Origin: Zingiber officinale
Lineage: Eukaryota > Streptophyta > Magnoliopsida > Zingiberales > Zingiberaceae
Length of the DNA stretch: 64,000 nucleotides
Assembly: GCF_018446385.1 (NCBI RefSeq)
Contig: NC_056000.1
Coordinates: 49,508,722-49,572,721, forward strand
Direction: 5' to 3'
Shown: piece by piece, positions 10,457-22,049 of the stretch
How the letters are laid out: each line of letters opens with the position of its first letter
Position numbering within the stretch: position 1 is the first letter of the stretch
Position numbers and translations under genes: made by a program
The notes under the pieces: model-generated
Told to the model about the DNA's origin: nothing
Databases searched by the model: none
Seen by the model: only the letters and a program-made list of their open reading frames with translations

Positions 10457-12322
10457 GTGAAGAAGTTGGAGCAATTCTACAAGTCGAAGACTTCATCACA
10501 AGAAGCTCAACTTCAAATGGAATTCCGAGATGGACTCGGATTCGACACGAGGGTGCCTCCACCATACACATCTACAAGCTTCGATCTTTGGAAATCAAGG
10601 ATCGAAAACTTCTTAATGGTGGAGATAGAGCAATGGTTTGCTCTCATGGAAGGTTTTGAAGCTCCCACAAATTCCAGGGCAAAGTACTCAAGAGGAGCAA
10701 GTGGAGCGAAGACCAAATCCAAAGATGTGAGGCCAATGACAAAGTGACCAAGCTTTTGGTCAATTTATTGCCAAGCAACATCCTGGAGCAAATTGGAGAG
10801 TTTGAAGATGCCAAGGAGCTTTGGAGCAAATTGGCAAGGATTCATGAGATCCCCTCCACTGTACCAAATCAAGGAGAATCCAAAGAGGGCGACTCAATGG
10901 ATCAAAACCAAGAAGAGGAGGACTCTAAGGTTGAGAGATGCTCAACCTCCGAAGAGGAGGTCCAAGAAGCTTCATCCTCAAATGAGAGCAATCAAAAGAG
11001 CAAGGAAGGAGTATATTCCTTGTTTCATGTACAAGAGGATGAAGATAAAGAAGAAGGTGAAGCCTCCACCTCTAGGATTGAGGGGGAGCAATCTTTATTG
11101 ACACCGGAACAAGAGCAAGAAGAATCCTCCACATCCGGGTCAAGAGAAGAAGAGGATGAAGAAGCTTCCACCTCCACAAGTCAAGCAAAATCAAATGGAG
11201 GAATATCATCTTCGGATCAAGAGGAAGCTTCTACCTCCGGATCCAAAGGAGAAAGTGTCATCCCTACACAAAAAGGTATAAACATTTCAATTAATAATAA
11301 AAATCATATTATATGCTTTGAATGTAGGGAACATGGACATTACAAGAGCAAATGCCCTAAATTGGCCAAGAAGAAGGGCCAAGTGACATTAAAGGGCAAG
11401 GAGAAGCCCAAGGAGACCATCCCCGGAACAAAGAAGAGCAAGGAGCACATTGTGTGCTTCTCTTGCAATCAAAAGGGGCATTACTGAAGTCAATGCCCTA
11501 ATGGGAAGAAGGTGGTCAAGGCTCATGGAGGAAACTCAACTCAAGGGGGAGCCTCCAAGGTAAAAAAAGGTATATTTTATTGAGCCTATTTCCTTGCAAA
11601 ATGGTAAAAAGCATGCTAGGTCAAATTTATATCATTTTAATGCTATTTACCATGAAAATAGGAAGCATGATAGCGTTAAGGAAAATCATGTAGCTTATCA
11701 TGCCAAAACCTCTCAAACTAGGGTTAGAAAGGTAGATAGAAACTTAGGTAAGAACCCTAAGGATTCTAGGTATGTACCTAAGAAGAAGAAAAATCATGAT
11801 TTTAGTGAAAAATCTATGGTTGAGGGATTATGGAAGGAAAATCAAGTCTTGAGGTCAAGACTTGATAAATTAGAGAAGACCCTTAGAAAAATCACAAATA
11901 TGACACAAGGGTTTAAGGGTAAAAATCTAGGTCTAGGAGTATCAAAGTCATCCAATGGCCATAGAGGTTTGGGATACAAACCTAAGGCTAAGAAGGATGA
12001 AATTTCGTACCATAAGGTTTCATATAGTTATGGAACTAACCCTACGTCTAGTGGTCAAGTCAAGAATACTAGGGAAGTCATCCCTAAAAGTATTTTTACA
12101 ATAAATGTGACTAAGGCTTCTAAGAAGTCTAAGAAAGTCACAAACAAGGTCACAAGGGAGACTATCCCTAGAGTTGACCTAGAAAACGTGACCAAGGCCT
12201 CTAAGAAGCCCAACAAGGTCACTAGGAAGGTATCTAGGGAAGTTATCCCTAGTGAGTACTTAGAGCATCCAAGGAGCACCAATAGGTGTTGGGTTCCTAG
12301 GAGCATCTTCTCTACCCCATAA
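10457..12322 (+). pseudogene. Element B gag-like region (UBN2-type capsid plus CCHC knuckles), frameshifted
   Basis: The first frame (10457-10747) encodes a copia gag start including FDLWKSRIENFLM and EQWFALMEGFE. The frame then changes near 10680, and the homologous continuation runs at about 10740-11487 (TKLLVNLLPSNILEQIGEFE, KELWSKLARIHE). It has a long Glu/Ser-rich acidic stretch and the knuckle CFECREHGHYKSKC. A second knuckle (CFSCNQKGHY) is broken by a stop at 11485. A third segment (11594-12322) is basic, with a leucine-heptad-like LRSRLDKLEKTL, and ends near RCWVPRS, a motif that in full copia elements sits just before protease. Here coding simply stops. The protein would coat the element RNA. 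The matching frames in element F support the assignment. Confidence 0.82.
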
Positions 12323-14631
12323 ATGGGTTAGAGAGTGTCAACTCCGATTAGAAGGGTAGTTAACCCAACTTTGAGGAAATTGACACTCAAGGAGCATTTT
12401 CAAGGTTTTTGTTAACCTTTGAAAATGAAATGGAATTATTATTTACTCCTTAAAAGAGTAAAATGTGCCTAATGGTGGAAAATTGATTTTATCTTAAAAT
12501 GGCATAAATTGGGAAAACCTAGAGAAATACCAAGTTGAGATTTTGGTATTCTCTTAGAAATTTAAGACAATTCGGGCCTTGATTTATGTGATTATTCTTA
12601 AGGAAAAATGGAATATGCCAACATTTGAGGATATGCTTAATTTTTAAGTGGCATAAACAAATCAAGAGAAATATAAATGTCAATTTAGGTTTTGGCATTT
12701 CTTTGAAGCATTTAGGACAATCTAGGTTTAACGTTTTAAGTTAAAACAAGTGGTATATTTTGAGTTAGCTAAGTGGTTAAGGATACTTAGATAGGTAATC
12801 TAGGTATATTATTATTTATGCTAAACTCTGTCATGATTGTTTGCCCATCATATGCCATGATATCAAATTTATTTTTGCATTCATATCTTATTATGATAAA
12901 TCCAAAAATATCATGTCATGACATTCATACATCATGTAGTTATAGGATATTTTCTTTTGAAAATTATTTCTTTTTGATGTATACCATAACATAATCATGC
13001 ATTAAGTTTAATTCCTTGTAATCAAGGACAAATGACATTTAACAACACTTATTAACAAGTGACATCCTAGGTGGATGTCCAATATCTCTAAAATGTCTAG
13101 ATAGATATGCATGATCCCTAGAATAGGGCAAAACCAAAATCTCACATCTCACAAGGACTATAAGGTGACTTGTATGTATTTTAGTGCACATTAGATACAG
13201 GTGAGATATTAGGAAGATGAACAAAACTCAAGATGTTGATTTAGTGCATTCTTTTGAGTTTTAAGTTCATCAAAACATATAGTTATGTATTTTCCCATCA
13301 TTGGGAAAGCTAATGTACAAGTAATGTGCATTAAGCCCAAGGAATATGGTGGGATATTGGTTTTAAAAATATTTTTAAAATAATTTTGGAAAACCTTGGT
13401 GAATGCTATCTTTTGATAGTAATCACCATTGAATAGTTAGACACAAACTTGAAGCAAATACTAAAGTTTTTGCAAGTTCTCAAGTTTGTGTCAATCTTTG
13501 AAAATATGATGTATTTTCATAGAAAACTATTTTTCCATGATAAATTATACCCTAAATAATGTCTACACAAATTTTTACGATTTTTGGAATTTTTTAGAAT
13601 TTTCTAGGGGTTTCTGAAATTGGCTGAAATTGAATTTCAGCAATTTCAGGCCTTCAATCGATCAGTGGATCAATTGGAGTGCCTCAATCGATCAGCTGAT
13701 CGATTGAGAAGGCATTTCTTGCGAGCAGAAGCTCGCTGGATCGATCAGCCGATCGATCCAAGAATACTGAATCGATCAGTGGATCGATTCAGCAGGGTTC
13801 AATCGATTGGAACCTAACTCCAATCGATCGAAGATGCTGATTTTGGCTGGGAAGGCCTGATTTCAGCATTTTTGAACCTATTTTAGTCTAGGTAACCATT
13901 CCAAACCCCTGAAAATACATTTGTATACATAAAAAGGGTATTTTCGTGTGGAAAACAAGGATGGACTGGTTAAGGAAGGCTAAGTTGAAGTTTAGGTTGA
14001 GGGTTGGTTTCAATATTGAATTTTTGAACATCAAAACTTCTAAATTTGGATTTTCTAAAGGTTTAGGGATTCCAAGTTATTGTTGATGCAATGACAGAAG
14101 TTACCACTATGCCTTTAGGGGGAGGGACTCTTTAAAGACATGAAAATTATTTTTCATGAACCTTGGAAGGTGGTTAACCTTTCATTAAGAACATGCTCAA
14201 GGTTGAGCGTTTGAACTTTAATGGGGAGTGGATATCCTCATTGTTCAAGTGGTTTCAAGTGGATAATGTGCAAGGATGGACATTTGCCTACATTGGGGGA
14301 GAATGTAGGGTTAAGGATAATGAAGGGTATGGGATCTTCATTATCGTGTTGATCACAACGAGTGAAGTTGTGAACAACGATGAGCAACTCTTCAGGGGGA
14401 GAGTTTTCAACAAGTGAATTTGTTGATGTGTGCCCAAAAATGGGGCATGGTTTGATGTGTGCCAATAGGGGGAGAATGAAAGGGAGTAAGTTAGGGGGAA
14501 AATGAAGGGCTTAACTTATGTATTCATTACCTAGTGTCATGAAGAAGGTTTAGGCTATGAGATTAGCCTAACTTACATGTGGTATTGTAAGTGATAGTGT
14601 TGGTATTGTCAAACATCAAAAGGGGGGAGAT
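12323..14631 (+). other. Element B interior, 3' non-coding region
   Basis: About 2.3 kb without credible coding sequence between gag and the 3' LTR. It includes a run of GATCGATC-type hairpins at 13655-13830 and ends in the polypurine tract. Parts resemble the corresponding region of element F (57040-60334), for example around the phrase CATCATGTAG and the stretch near 13050-13240. Confidence 0.75.
13655..13830 (+). repeat. Internal GATCGATC hairpin set of element B
   Basis: Four to five inverted repeats including CAATCGATCAG/CTGATCGATTG-type and TGGATCGATC/GATCGATCCA units. They share arm sequences with the LTR array of the same element, about 0.8 kb upstream of the 3' LTR. Confidence 0.87.
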
Positions 14632-16121
14632 TGTTGGTGTAACATCCCTCAGGTCAAGGTTGACCTAGTTGACCAAGCTTGAGTCTTGGTTTGAGTTTCG
14701 ATGTTTGACAATACAAGGTTGATTGAAGAAGAGTCAAGTAGGTCAAGGATGACCGGATACTTGACTGAGAAGTCCTAACTGGGATGTTAGGCAGAAGGAA
14801 AGACCTAGTGAGTGAAGCTAGGCAGTGAGGAAAATCCTAGTAAGTGAAGCTAGGTGAAATTCCTGGTGAGTGAAGCCAGGCAGAAGAAAATCCTGGTGAG
14901 TGAAGCCAGGTGAAAATCGTAGTGAGTGAAGCTAGGTGAAAGACCTGGTGAGTGAAGCCAGGCAGAAGAGAAGTCCTAGTGAGTGAAGCTAGGCAGATTG
15001 GAAGTCCTAGTGAGTGAAGCTAGGCAGATGGGAAATCCTGGTGAGTGAAGCCAGGTGAAAATCCTAGTGAGTGAAGCTAGGTGAAAGACCTAGTGAGTGA
15101 AGCTAGGCAGATTGGAAGTTCTGGTGAGTGAAGCCAGGCACGGGGAAATCCAGATGGGTCAAGATTGACCAGACATCTGGTGGAAGCCCAAGTAGGTCAA
15201 GGGAGTGACCGGATACTTGGCACGAAGAGAAAAGTCCAAGTGGGTCAAAGGGATTGACCGGACACTTGGTGGGGAGTTCTGGCAGGTCAATGGAGTGACC
15301 AGATGCTAGGCATGATATACCAACAGGTCAAGGATGACCGAATGTTGGGTTGAGAGGCTTGGGACTTGGTTTTGGGCAAAAACCAGGAGCTGGATCGATC
15401 AGTGGATCGATCCAGGCTTTTCCCAACGAACAGAGAGCCTCTGGATCGATCAGTGGATCGATTGGGACGCTGCTGGTTCGCGCGATAAGCGCTTGATCGA
15501 TCCGTGGATCGATTCAGGCATTTTTCCAGAGCACAGAGGCACTCTGGATTGATCCGTGGATCGATCCAAAGCCTCCCCGATCGATTGGGAGCTTTTGAAT
15601 CGATCGGGATCCGACCGTTGCGTCGTATTTGAGCTGCAGGCGTGCGATGGCTGCAGTAGAACTTCACCGATTCACTCCAGATACTCTCCAGGACCTCCAT
15701 AGCTCTCTCCAAGCTCCAGATCGCCAGTTCTTGAAGATTCTTGGAGGCTTTTCCAAGTCAAGAGGCGGATTAAAAACAAGAAGAAGAAGTTAGGGTTAGG
15801 GTTTTTATTGCACATCTTGTAAGCTTTTGCTTATCTTGTATTTCCCTTTCTTCTTCTTGTATTGAGAGTGTTGTAGGGCTTCTCCGCCTTTGGTAGTTAC
15901 CATAAAGGAGTGTTATTCATAGTGAAGGGTGCGTGAGTAGGTGTGGATCCTTGGACTAGTCACCTCTTGTGAGGTGGATACCAAGTAAACCATCCTTGTT
16001 AGCGTTGTATGCTTTTGTTTCTTATATTTCCGCTGCATATCTCTGAAAAAACGAGCAACGCTGACGACGAAGATCGCGAAGAGCTATTCACCCCCCCTCT
16101 AGCTACTTTTCGGTCCCAACA
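14632..16121 (+). repeat. Element B 3' LTR
   Basis: Near-identical to 8831-10381. It is shorter by 61 bp. This equals loss of one 26-bp CCTAG hairpin unit, a 30-bp deletion between two GATCGAT copies in the palindromic array, and a C tract of 7 instead of 12. Followed by the AAATT target copy. Confidence 0.93.
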
Positions 16122-17089
16122 AAATTTGGATTTCAAAAATATTAAATTTTGAATTTTAAAAATTTTTAAACAATATTTAAAAATAATTATGATTAAAATT
16201 TTGAAAATTAAATCATTTCAAAATAATTTAAATTAAGGATTTTAGAATGAATTGAAATTAATTATATTTTTAAAATTAATTATGATTTCAAACTAATTAA
16301 CTTTTTAAAATTAATTATGATTTAAAAATAATTATAATTTAATTATAATTTGAAAATAATTATCATTTTGAAATTAATTATAATTTAATTATGATTTGAA
16401 AATAATTAACATTTTGAAATTAATTTTGATTTGAAAATAATTATAATTTAATTATAATTTAAAATTAATTAATATTTTAAAATTAATTATGATTTGAAAA
16501 TAATTAATATTTTGAAATTAATTATGATTAGAAATTAATTATACTTGTGAAATTAATTAAGATTGTGAAATTAATTATGATTTTAAAATTAATTATGATT
16601 AATTAGATTTTAATTATTAATTAAAATGACTTAGTTTAATTGAATTAATTTTTAGTTAACTTAATTGAGTTTAAATAATTTACGTTTAGTTAACTACTCT
16701 ATATTTTAAACCTAGGTCCATCTCACCTTTTTCTAGATTTTCAATCAGAGAACCTTAATAGTTTTGTGAGATAGTTAATTTAATCTTCAATTTAAATTTT
16801 AATCTAAGGATCGATCAACATTTGAGTTAGACTAAGATTTAACAATCAATTAATTAAATATCTATTTCAATAATTGGCTTTCAAGCTGTGGCGAGGTACT
16901 ACACCTTTTTGGGTATGAGATCATCTACCACTTCTAAACAAAACCTTTTAAAGAAATTAAATATTTAATTTTCTTTCTGAAAATTCTAGGTCTAACTAGT
17001 CAAATGTGGATCAAGCTTAAGTCTTTATCCACCCTAATCTAAGTATGTATAATGAAAAACAGTAAAGCAAACATCAAACAAATCTATCT
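16122..17089 (-). other. Element A interior, low-complexity AATTAATTATGATTT region
   Basis: From about 16140 to 16640 the DNA is made of irregularly repeated phrases such as AAATTAATTATGATTTGAAA and their variants, with almost no G or C. From 16680 it becomes ordinary AT-rich DNA. No coding region is recognisable. This lies 3' of the gag-like region of element A, where pol would be expected. Confidence 0.75.
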
Positions 17090-18691
17090 ATCGATAAAAA
17101 TGGTCTTTCTATCGGCTCTCCCTGGATCATAGTCTCGATAGGGTCTATCAAAGTAGTGGATTTGATCCTTGGGGATTCAATATTGACCAAGTCCAATTTG
17201 ATTAATCACGTTTGACTTGGGGACCCATGCTTGGACTAATTTTTTATTTGTTCTATTTACAAGTAATAAGTAAGATCTGTATTTCTGTTTAGCCTTAAAT
17301 TCAAGTCTGAATTGGTTGTAAACGACTCTTTGTTTTCCAAGAATCAGATCAAGATTTTTGGAATCCAAAGTAAATCGTTCTAATGAGTCCTTGAGTTCTT
17401 TGACTTGAGTTTTTAAATTGGAATTCTCTTCCTAAACTTGCTCAGTCGAAGAACTCGAGTTAGTCGCTTCCTTAAGGGTTGTTACCTTCTTTTAGAGTGA
17501 CTTGACCCGGACGTTGGATTTGACCGGCTTTCTTAATAAATATGAAACTAGATTTTGTAAGTCATCTATCTGAGTACTTGAAATTACAGAACTTACAATG
17601 CTATTTGTCCCTTTGAAAATGGTTATAGATCCGTGACTTCTCTTGGACTCAATTTCCGATTCGCTCTTGGTTTCAGACTTGGAGTCGGTTTCGGCAATGT
17701 ACGCTTGTACCGGTAGAACGAGGAAGCTTGTTTTCTAATGTTCTTCGTCTGAATCTTCCGACGACTCGGACCACGTTGCCTTCAACGCTTTCCTTTTTCC
17801 TTGTTTCTGGTTTAGACAGTTAGGCTTGTAGTGTCCCTTCTGGTTGCAGCCATAGCGGATAACTCCAGACTTAGTCTTCGAGTTCGATTGAGTCACCTTC
17901 TTCTTCTTGAGTGCTTTCCGAACTAGTTTGACTAGTTCGATGGTGATATCATCTTCGAGATCCGATTCGTCTTCGGATTCGGGCTCAGTTCGACGCTTGA
18001 TTTTTTATTCTCTCGTTCTGCTTGTACCTGTAATCAAAGCAATATATTTCTCACCCAACAATGCATTAGTCTGCTCGCGTAACTCAAATTCTAAAAACAA
18101 TTTGTCTAATCTAATTATTGAGAGATTGTTGGATACCTTGTAAGCATCTACCATTGATGCCCATAAGGTATTCCTCGGAAATGCATTGAGCGCATATCTA
18201 ATGATGTCGCGATTCTCCACCTTCTGTCCAATTGCGTGAAGGTCATTGAGGAGGTCTTGAATCTGCGCATGAAGTTGGCTTGCCGATTCATCCTCCTGCA
18301 TTTTTATATTGTAAAGTTTATTTAATATTAAATCACGTTTGCTTACCTTGGTATTTGAGGTTCCCTCGTGCAGTTCGATCAGCTTCTCCCATAGTTCTTT
18401 CGCACTTTTAAAGGGGACGACCTAGTTCAATTCTTATTTGGTTAGGCTGCATTGAAGAGTGCTTGTTGCTTTGGCGTCGGCCTCAATTTTCTTCATCAAG
18501 ATTGTGTCCCAGTTCTAGCATGATATTGGCTTTCCAGCGCCATCGAGTGGGAGTTTGAGACCAGTTTAGATGATTATCCACATCTTGACTTGTGTCTTGA
18601 GGTGATACTCCATTCGACTCTTCCAGTAGCCGAAGTCTTCGCCGGAGAAGAGGAGAGGGAGTGCAGTGCTATATCCTTCTTGGTGGGCCAT
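17090..18691 (-). pseudogene. Element A gag-like region, broken
   Basis: Minus-strand ATG at 18691 begins MAHQEGYSTALPLLFSGEDF and continues with YWKSRMEYHLKTQVKMW, the usual copia UBN2 gag start, but a stop follows shortly after. The uninterrupted core 18301-18005 (98 aa) carries the capsid-like part with RYALNAFPRNTLWASMVDAY. A zinc knuckle YGCNQKGHYKPNC is encoded near 17850-17815, with the first Cys replaced by Tyr. A Ser/Glu-rich segment and a coiled-coil-like stretch follow, and coding ends around AWVPKSNVINQIG and FDRPYRDYDPGRADRK. Several stops interrupt it, so it is non-functional as read. No downstream protease is present. Confidence 0.78.
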
Positions 18692-19025
18692 TAAAGAGGA
18701 ATCTCGCACATAAAAAAAAATAATAACAAATATTCCAAGACTTGGTTTTGGATTAGTAGTGCGGGAGAAAAATAAAAATAGTAATTTACTAATTTTGAAA
18801 AAAATAATAAAATATTAATAAAAAAATATTATTACAAATTTTGTTAAATGCGATATTTTTTCAATACTAATAAATGGTGAAGAGTTGAAAATGAATTTTT
18901 AAAAAATAGTTTTGGAGGGATAAAACAAAAGACGTAAGAATCTTTTTTAAGCAAAAACGATATGTAATTTTGTTTTTGAAAAAAGAATCCCCCTGCTAGA
19001 TTGGTGGTTTCATCAAATCAGAGCG

Positions 19026-19043
19026 ACCTCACTCTGATATCAA
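19026..19043 (-). other. Primer-binding site of element A
   Basis: On the minus strand the sequence next to the 5' LTR reads TTGATATCAGAGTGAGG. This differs by one base from the standard TGGTATCAGAG copia initiator-tRNA-Met site. Confidence 0.8.
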
Positions 19044-19044
19044 T

Positions 19045-20252
19045 TATAGGATCGTAAAGTGCTAAGGGGGGAGGGGATGAATAGCGCTCGTGGCTAATTA
19101 GTTTGTTTTGAGTAAATATGCAGCGGAAAATAAAGATAAACAACACAAACACCAACAATTTACTTGGTTCGAAGTCTGTGGCGACTCCTACTCCAAGGTC
19201 CACACATGAGAGTGCTTTCAATGGGCAATAACTAATCAATCGAAAAGAGTACAAATACAGTTTTACAAGTAATTTGAAAATTAAAGAATACCGACAACTT
19301 TGTATAAGAAAATCTTTAGTAGAATCATCGTCGGAGCTTTTGGGCGTCGTAGAACCGTTTTCTAAGTAGCTCGAAGAAGCGAAATTTGTTCGGAATATTG
19401 TTTTGAAGCTCTTGGTAGAAGCCTACTTTTATAGGCTATCCTGGGCGCCTGGAACACGTGGTTCGGACAATCGACACGCGCCACATCAGTTTGCAGATAA
19501 CTTTTGAGTTCCGGGTGCCTGAACCGACTTTGGGCGCCTGGACTAGCTTCGGGCGCCCGAACCCCTTCCGGGCGCCCAGACCAGCTTTTTCCAGCCCTTT
19601 ATTTTCTGTAAAATAAAATTAGTCCAGACAAAAAATAATATATATAATATGAAATTTGACAGTCTCTGACAGTCCGGTTCTAACTTTGAATTTCGTCGAA
19701 ACTCTAGGTCCAACCGACTCCTATTGTTCCCTCTTCAGGGAATGCATCATCACCTACTCCTCTCAGGAGAAGTTACCTGCTGTCAGACCGGTCCTCCAGA
19801 TAATTGGACTTTTGTTCAGCGCCCGAGGCTCCAGTCTTCATGCCAGACGTCCCCTCCATGACTCGTCCAGACTTCAACCTGGTCCGCGACTATTAGGATT
19901 TCAACTTAGAGTCCCCGACTCTAGGATTTTGCCCGAAGCGCTCGACCCGCCAAGACTTCCCATCTACAGTTACCACCCCCTAGGACCTAGGGTTATCGCC
20001 CCTAGGGTTTTCCACCTGTCTAACCGCAGCTAGGACTTTTCATCACCTAGGGTTATTACCTCCTAAGACCTAGGGTTACCACCCCTTAGAGTTTTCCACC
20101 TGCCTAGAATCCACTAGTACTTTTACTTAAGAACACTTGGGATTTTTCCTGCAAGCTCAATCAACCTTGTTAGATCACAAAACAACTTAACTTTAGACCC
20201 TTTGATATAATCAAAATACAGGTTTGATCGTCTGGTACTTCCCACACCAACA
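19045..20252 (-). repeat. Element A 5' LTR
   Basis: Pair of 6420-7621. The plus-strand left edge reads TATAGGATC instead of TGTAGGATC, so the terminal CA on the element strand has mutated to TA. It carries the same CCTAGGACCTAGGGTTA motifs and a C/G tract near the 3' end of the LTR. Followed by TCATT (20253-20257). Confidence 0.9.
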
Positions 20253-20257
20253 TCATT

Positions 20258-21020
20258 TAGAGCTAAGTCAAGTGTCCCTGTCGAGTGCTCTGGCCGAGCG
20301 GACCGGAAGTCCGATCAGACATTCCATACACATAGTCCGACCAGACCAGACTATTTACACAAGTATAAAGGCTGAGCCCTCGAGAAGGTTATCATTCTTT
20401 AGTCGACCCAATTCCATCCACAAGTGAAGGATGATCGGGGTGTAAGGGGGACTTGGTCAGCCAGTCGGCTAAGCATGTCAAAGGCCCATCAACCCCAAAG
20501 GCCTAATGTTTTCTTTTGGCGTTTTGTGTAACGGTTGTCAGAAAATTAAGGGAATATTCCATGTGGCGTTTGTGCGAGGAAGCTTTTACCTCACAAAACA
20601 TAAAAATGGTAGACCCATTTTTGAAAAGAATGTCAAAATATCATAAAGGTTAGTCTTTTTTTTTTTGATAATGCTTCGAGATTCATGTAGAGAGTAAAAG
20701 TATCATTATAAAAAGGAGTCTCCATCTAGAGGCGCAAGACCGTACACATTACGCAAGACAACCCGAGGCACTCGGATTTTACTATTCCTTAGTGTTGTTC
20801 ATCGCATTTTTTCTCTCGGTTACCTGTTTGCCTTGAGCATCGAAGTGTCTGTATCGGGGACTCCTCCCTGGCCTAGCTGCTGACGTTTCTTTTTCTCTAT
20901 TCTTTGTTTTTGACATGTAGGATTGTACAGCGTCCTCGATTTCCAGCTCGGAGTCTTTTCACAATCAATATAAAAACCACGTGCCCAATGTTTCGTCTCC
21001 CCCGATTTCAAACATGATCA
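20258..21020 (+). mobile_element. Ty3-type solo LTR, right part
   Basis: Continuation of 6214-6419 after removal of element A. It contains a TATA-like TATAAAAAGGAGTCTCC near 20717 and ends CATGATCA. The flank CATCT (21021-21025) matches 6209-6213. TGAT...ATCA ends resemble those of element D, so it is probably a Ty3 LTR, but no internal region is present. Combined length is about 970 bp. Confidence 0.8.
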
Positions 21021-21025
21021 CATCT

Positions 21026-22049
21026 ATTTTCATTCATTTCGAATTTAATGATTTAGACCGAGTCTCATTTAATGGAGCATTTTGACCCCTTCACATGAGT
21101 GTGTCTAAAGTGCAAAGTGCACCCTAAAATGCTCAATGCACATTCTCGATCATGTTATGCACCTCCCTTGTTGGATTCAAGTATGAGTTGAGTTGAATTA
21201 ACTAAATCATAACATCACAAAACACTATCTAGAAATGTTTAATACCCTTTAGTTTCTAAAATTATCTACTCGAAATATAAATTTTAATTTTCTGATCGAT
21301 TTAAATTTTATCGGATGAAACTCACTTAACTTCCGAAGTTATTGACTGAAAGTCGATTTCCCAACAAAGGGACAAAGTATAGATTAATTGCACTAGTTGC
21401 TCACTCTATATATCTCCATATATGGAGAGGAAATCAGTTCAATTGTCATACATGCCAATATCACTATTTTGATTGGGGTCGAATAAAAAAATATCAACAA
21501 TGTGATCATATCATATGACGTAAGAGATAAATAGTCATCAGCCTGCCACATATTTTTAAAATAGTAAAAAATAATTTTGACATGTTTTGTGCAAGTACGA
21601 AAGATCCATTATTATTACGTTAAATCTTAGGTACTGGTGACAGATAAGTTGAGCTTTAGAAGAAGCAATTGCAGTTAACTAACTTCACATGGAACATTCA
21701 TAATGACTTTATATTAGGTTTTATATTTATTACAAAATAAAATATCTTTTCTCTGTCAACACTATTGATGAGAGCATTGCTCATACACGCACAGTTTACA
21801 TAACAAAATAATTATAATTTCATTTTATACTACAACATTTTACTCTCAACTTTCTTCTCAAACTGTTTTAGACTTCATTTAATTTCTTCAATCGACATGC
21901 ATTAAACTATTGCCTCAGTACAAAAAGTACTAAAATAATCTCATATTTGAAGACGTTGTTTCAAAATGAGAAATCTCATCCGTTTAACTATATATATAAT
22001 ATCCTCACATCCAGAATTTAAGTATATATATTTCTAACGAACATTTCTT
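21026..22049. other. Intergenic region downstream of the kinase gene
   Basis: AT-rich DNA with no recognisable gene or element. It includes the probable 3' UTR of the minus-strand kinase immediately below 22050. Confidence 0.6.

Larger units (their letters stand above)
8831..16121 (+). mobile_element. Element B: complete gag-only Ty1/copia-like retrotransposon
   Basis: LTRs lie at 8831-10381 (1551 bp) and 14632-16121 (1490 bp). The element is flanked by perfect AAATT duplications (8826-8830 and 16122-16126). A primer-binding site (TGGTATCAGAGTGAGG) starts 3 bp after the 5' LTR, and a polypurine tract (AAAAGGGGGGAGATT) abuts the 3' LTR. The 4.25-kb interior carries a gag region with CCHC knuckles followed by about 2.3 kb without coding potential. 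Protease, integrase, reverse transcriptase and RNase H are absent. The two LTRs differ mainly by loss of repeat units, which points to a fairly recent insertion. Inserted in the interior of element A. Confidence 0.93.
6420..20252 (-). mobile_element. Element A: Ty1/copia-like, gag-only LTR retrotransposon
   Basis: Two related LTRs (6420-7621 and 19045-20252, about 1.2 kb) flank an interior that is itself split by element B. Read on the minus strand, the LTR starts TGTTGGTG and ends CCTACA/CCTATA. The primer-binding site (TTGATATCAGAGTGAGG, complement at 19026-19043) lies just inside the 5' LTR, and a purine tract ending AAAGGGGGAGATT precedes the 3' LTR. Flanks are TCCTT (6415-6419) and TCATT (20253-20257), a target-site duplication with one mismatch. 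Only a gag-like coding region is recognisable. No integrase or reverse transcriptase motifs were seen in about 4.1 kb of interior. Likely a non-autonomous copia derivative. Confidence 0.88.
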
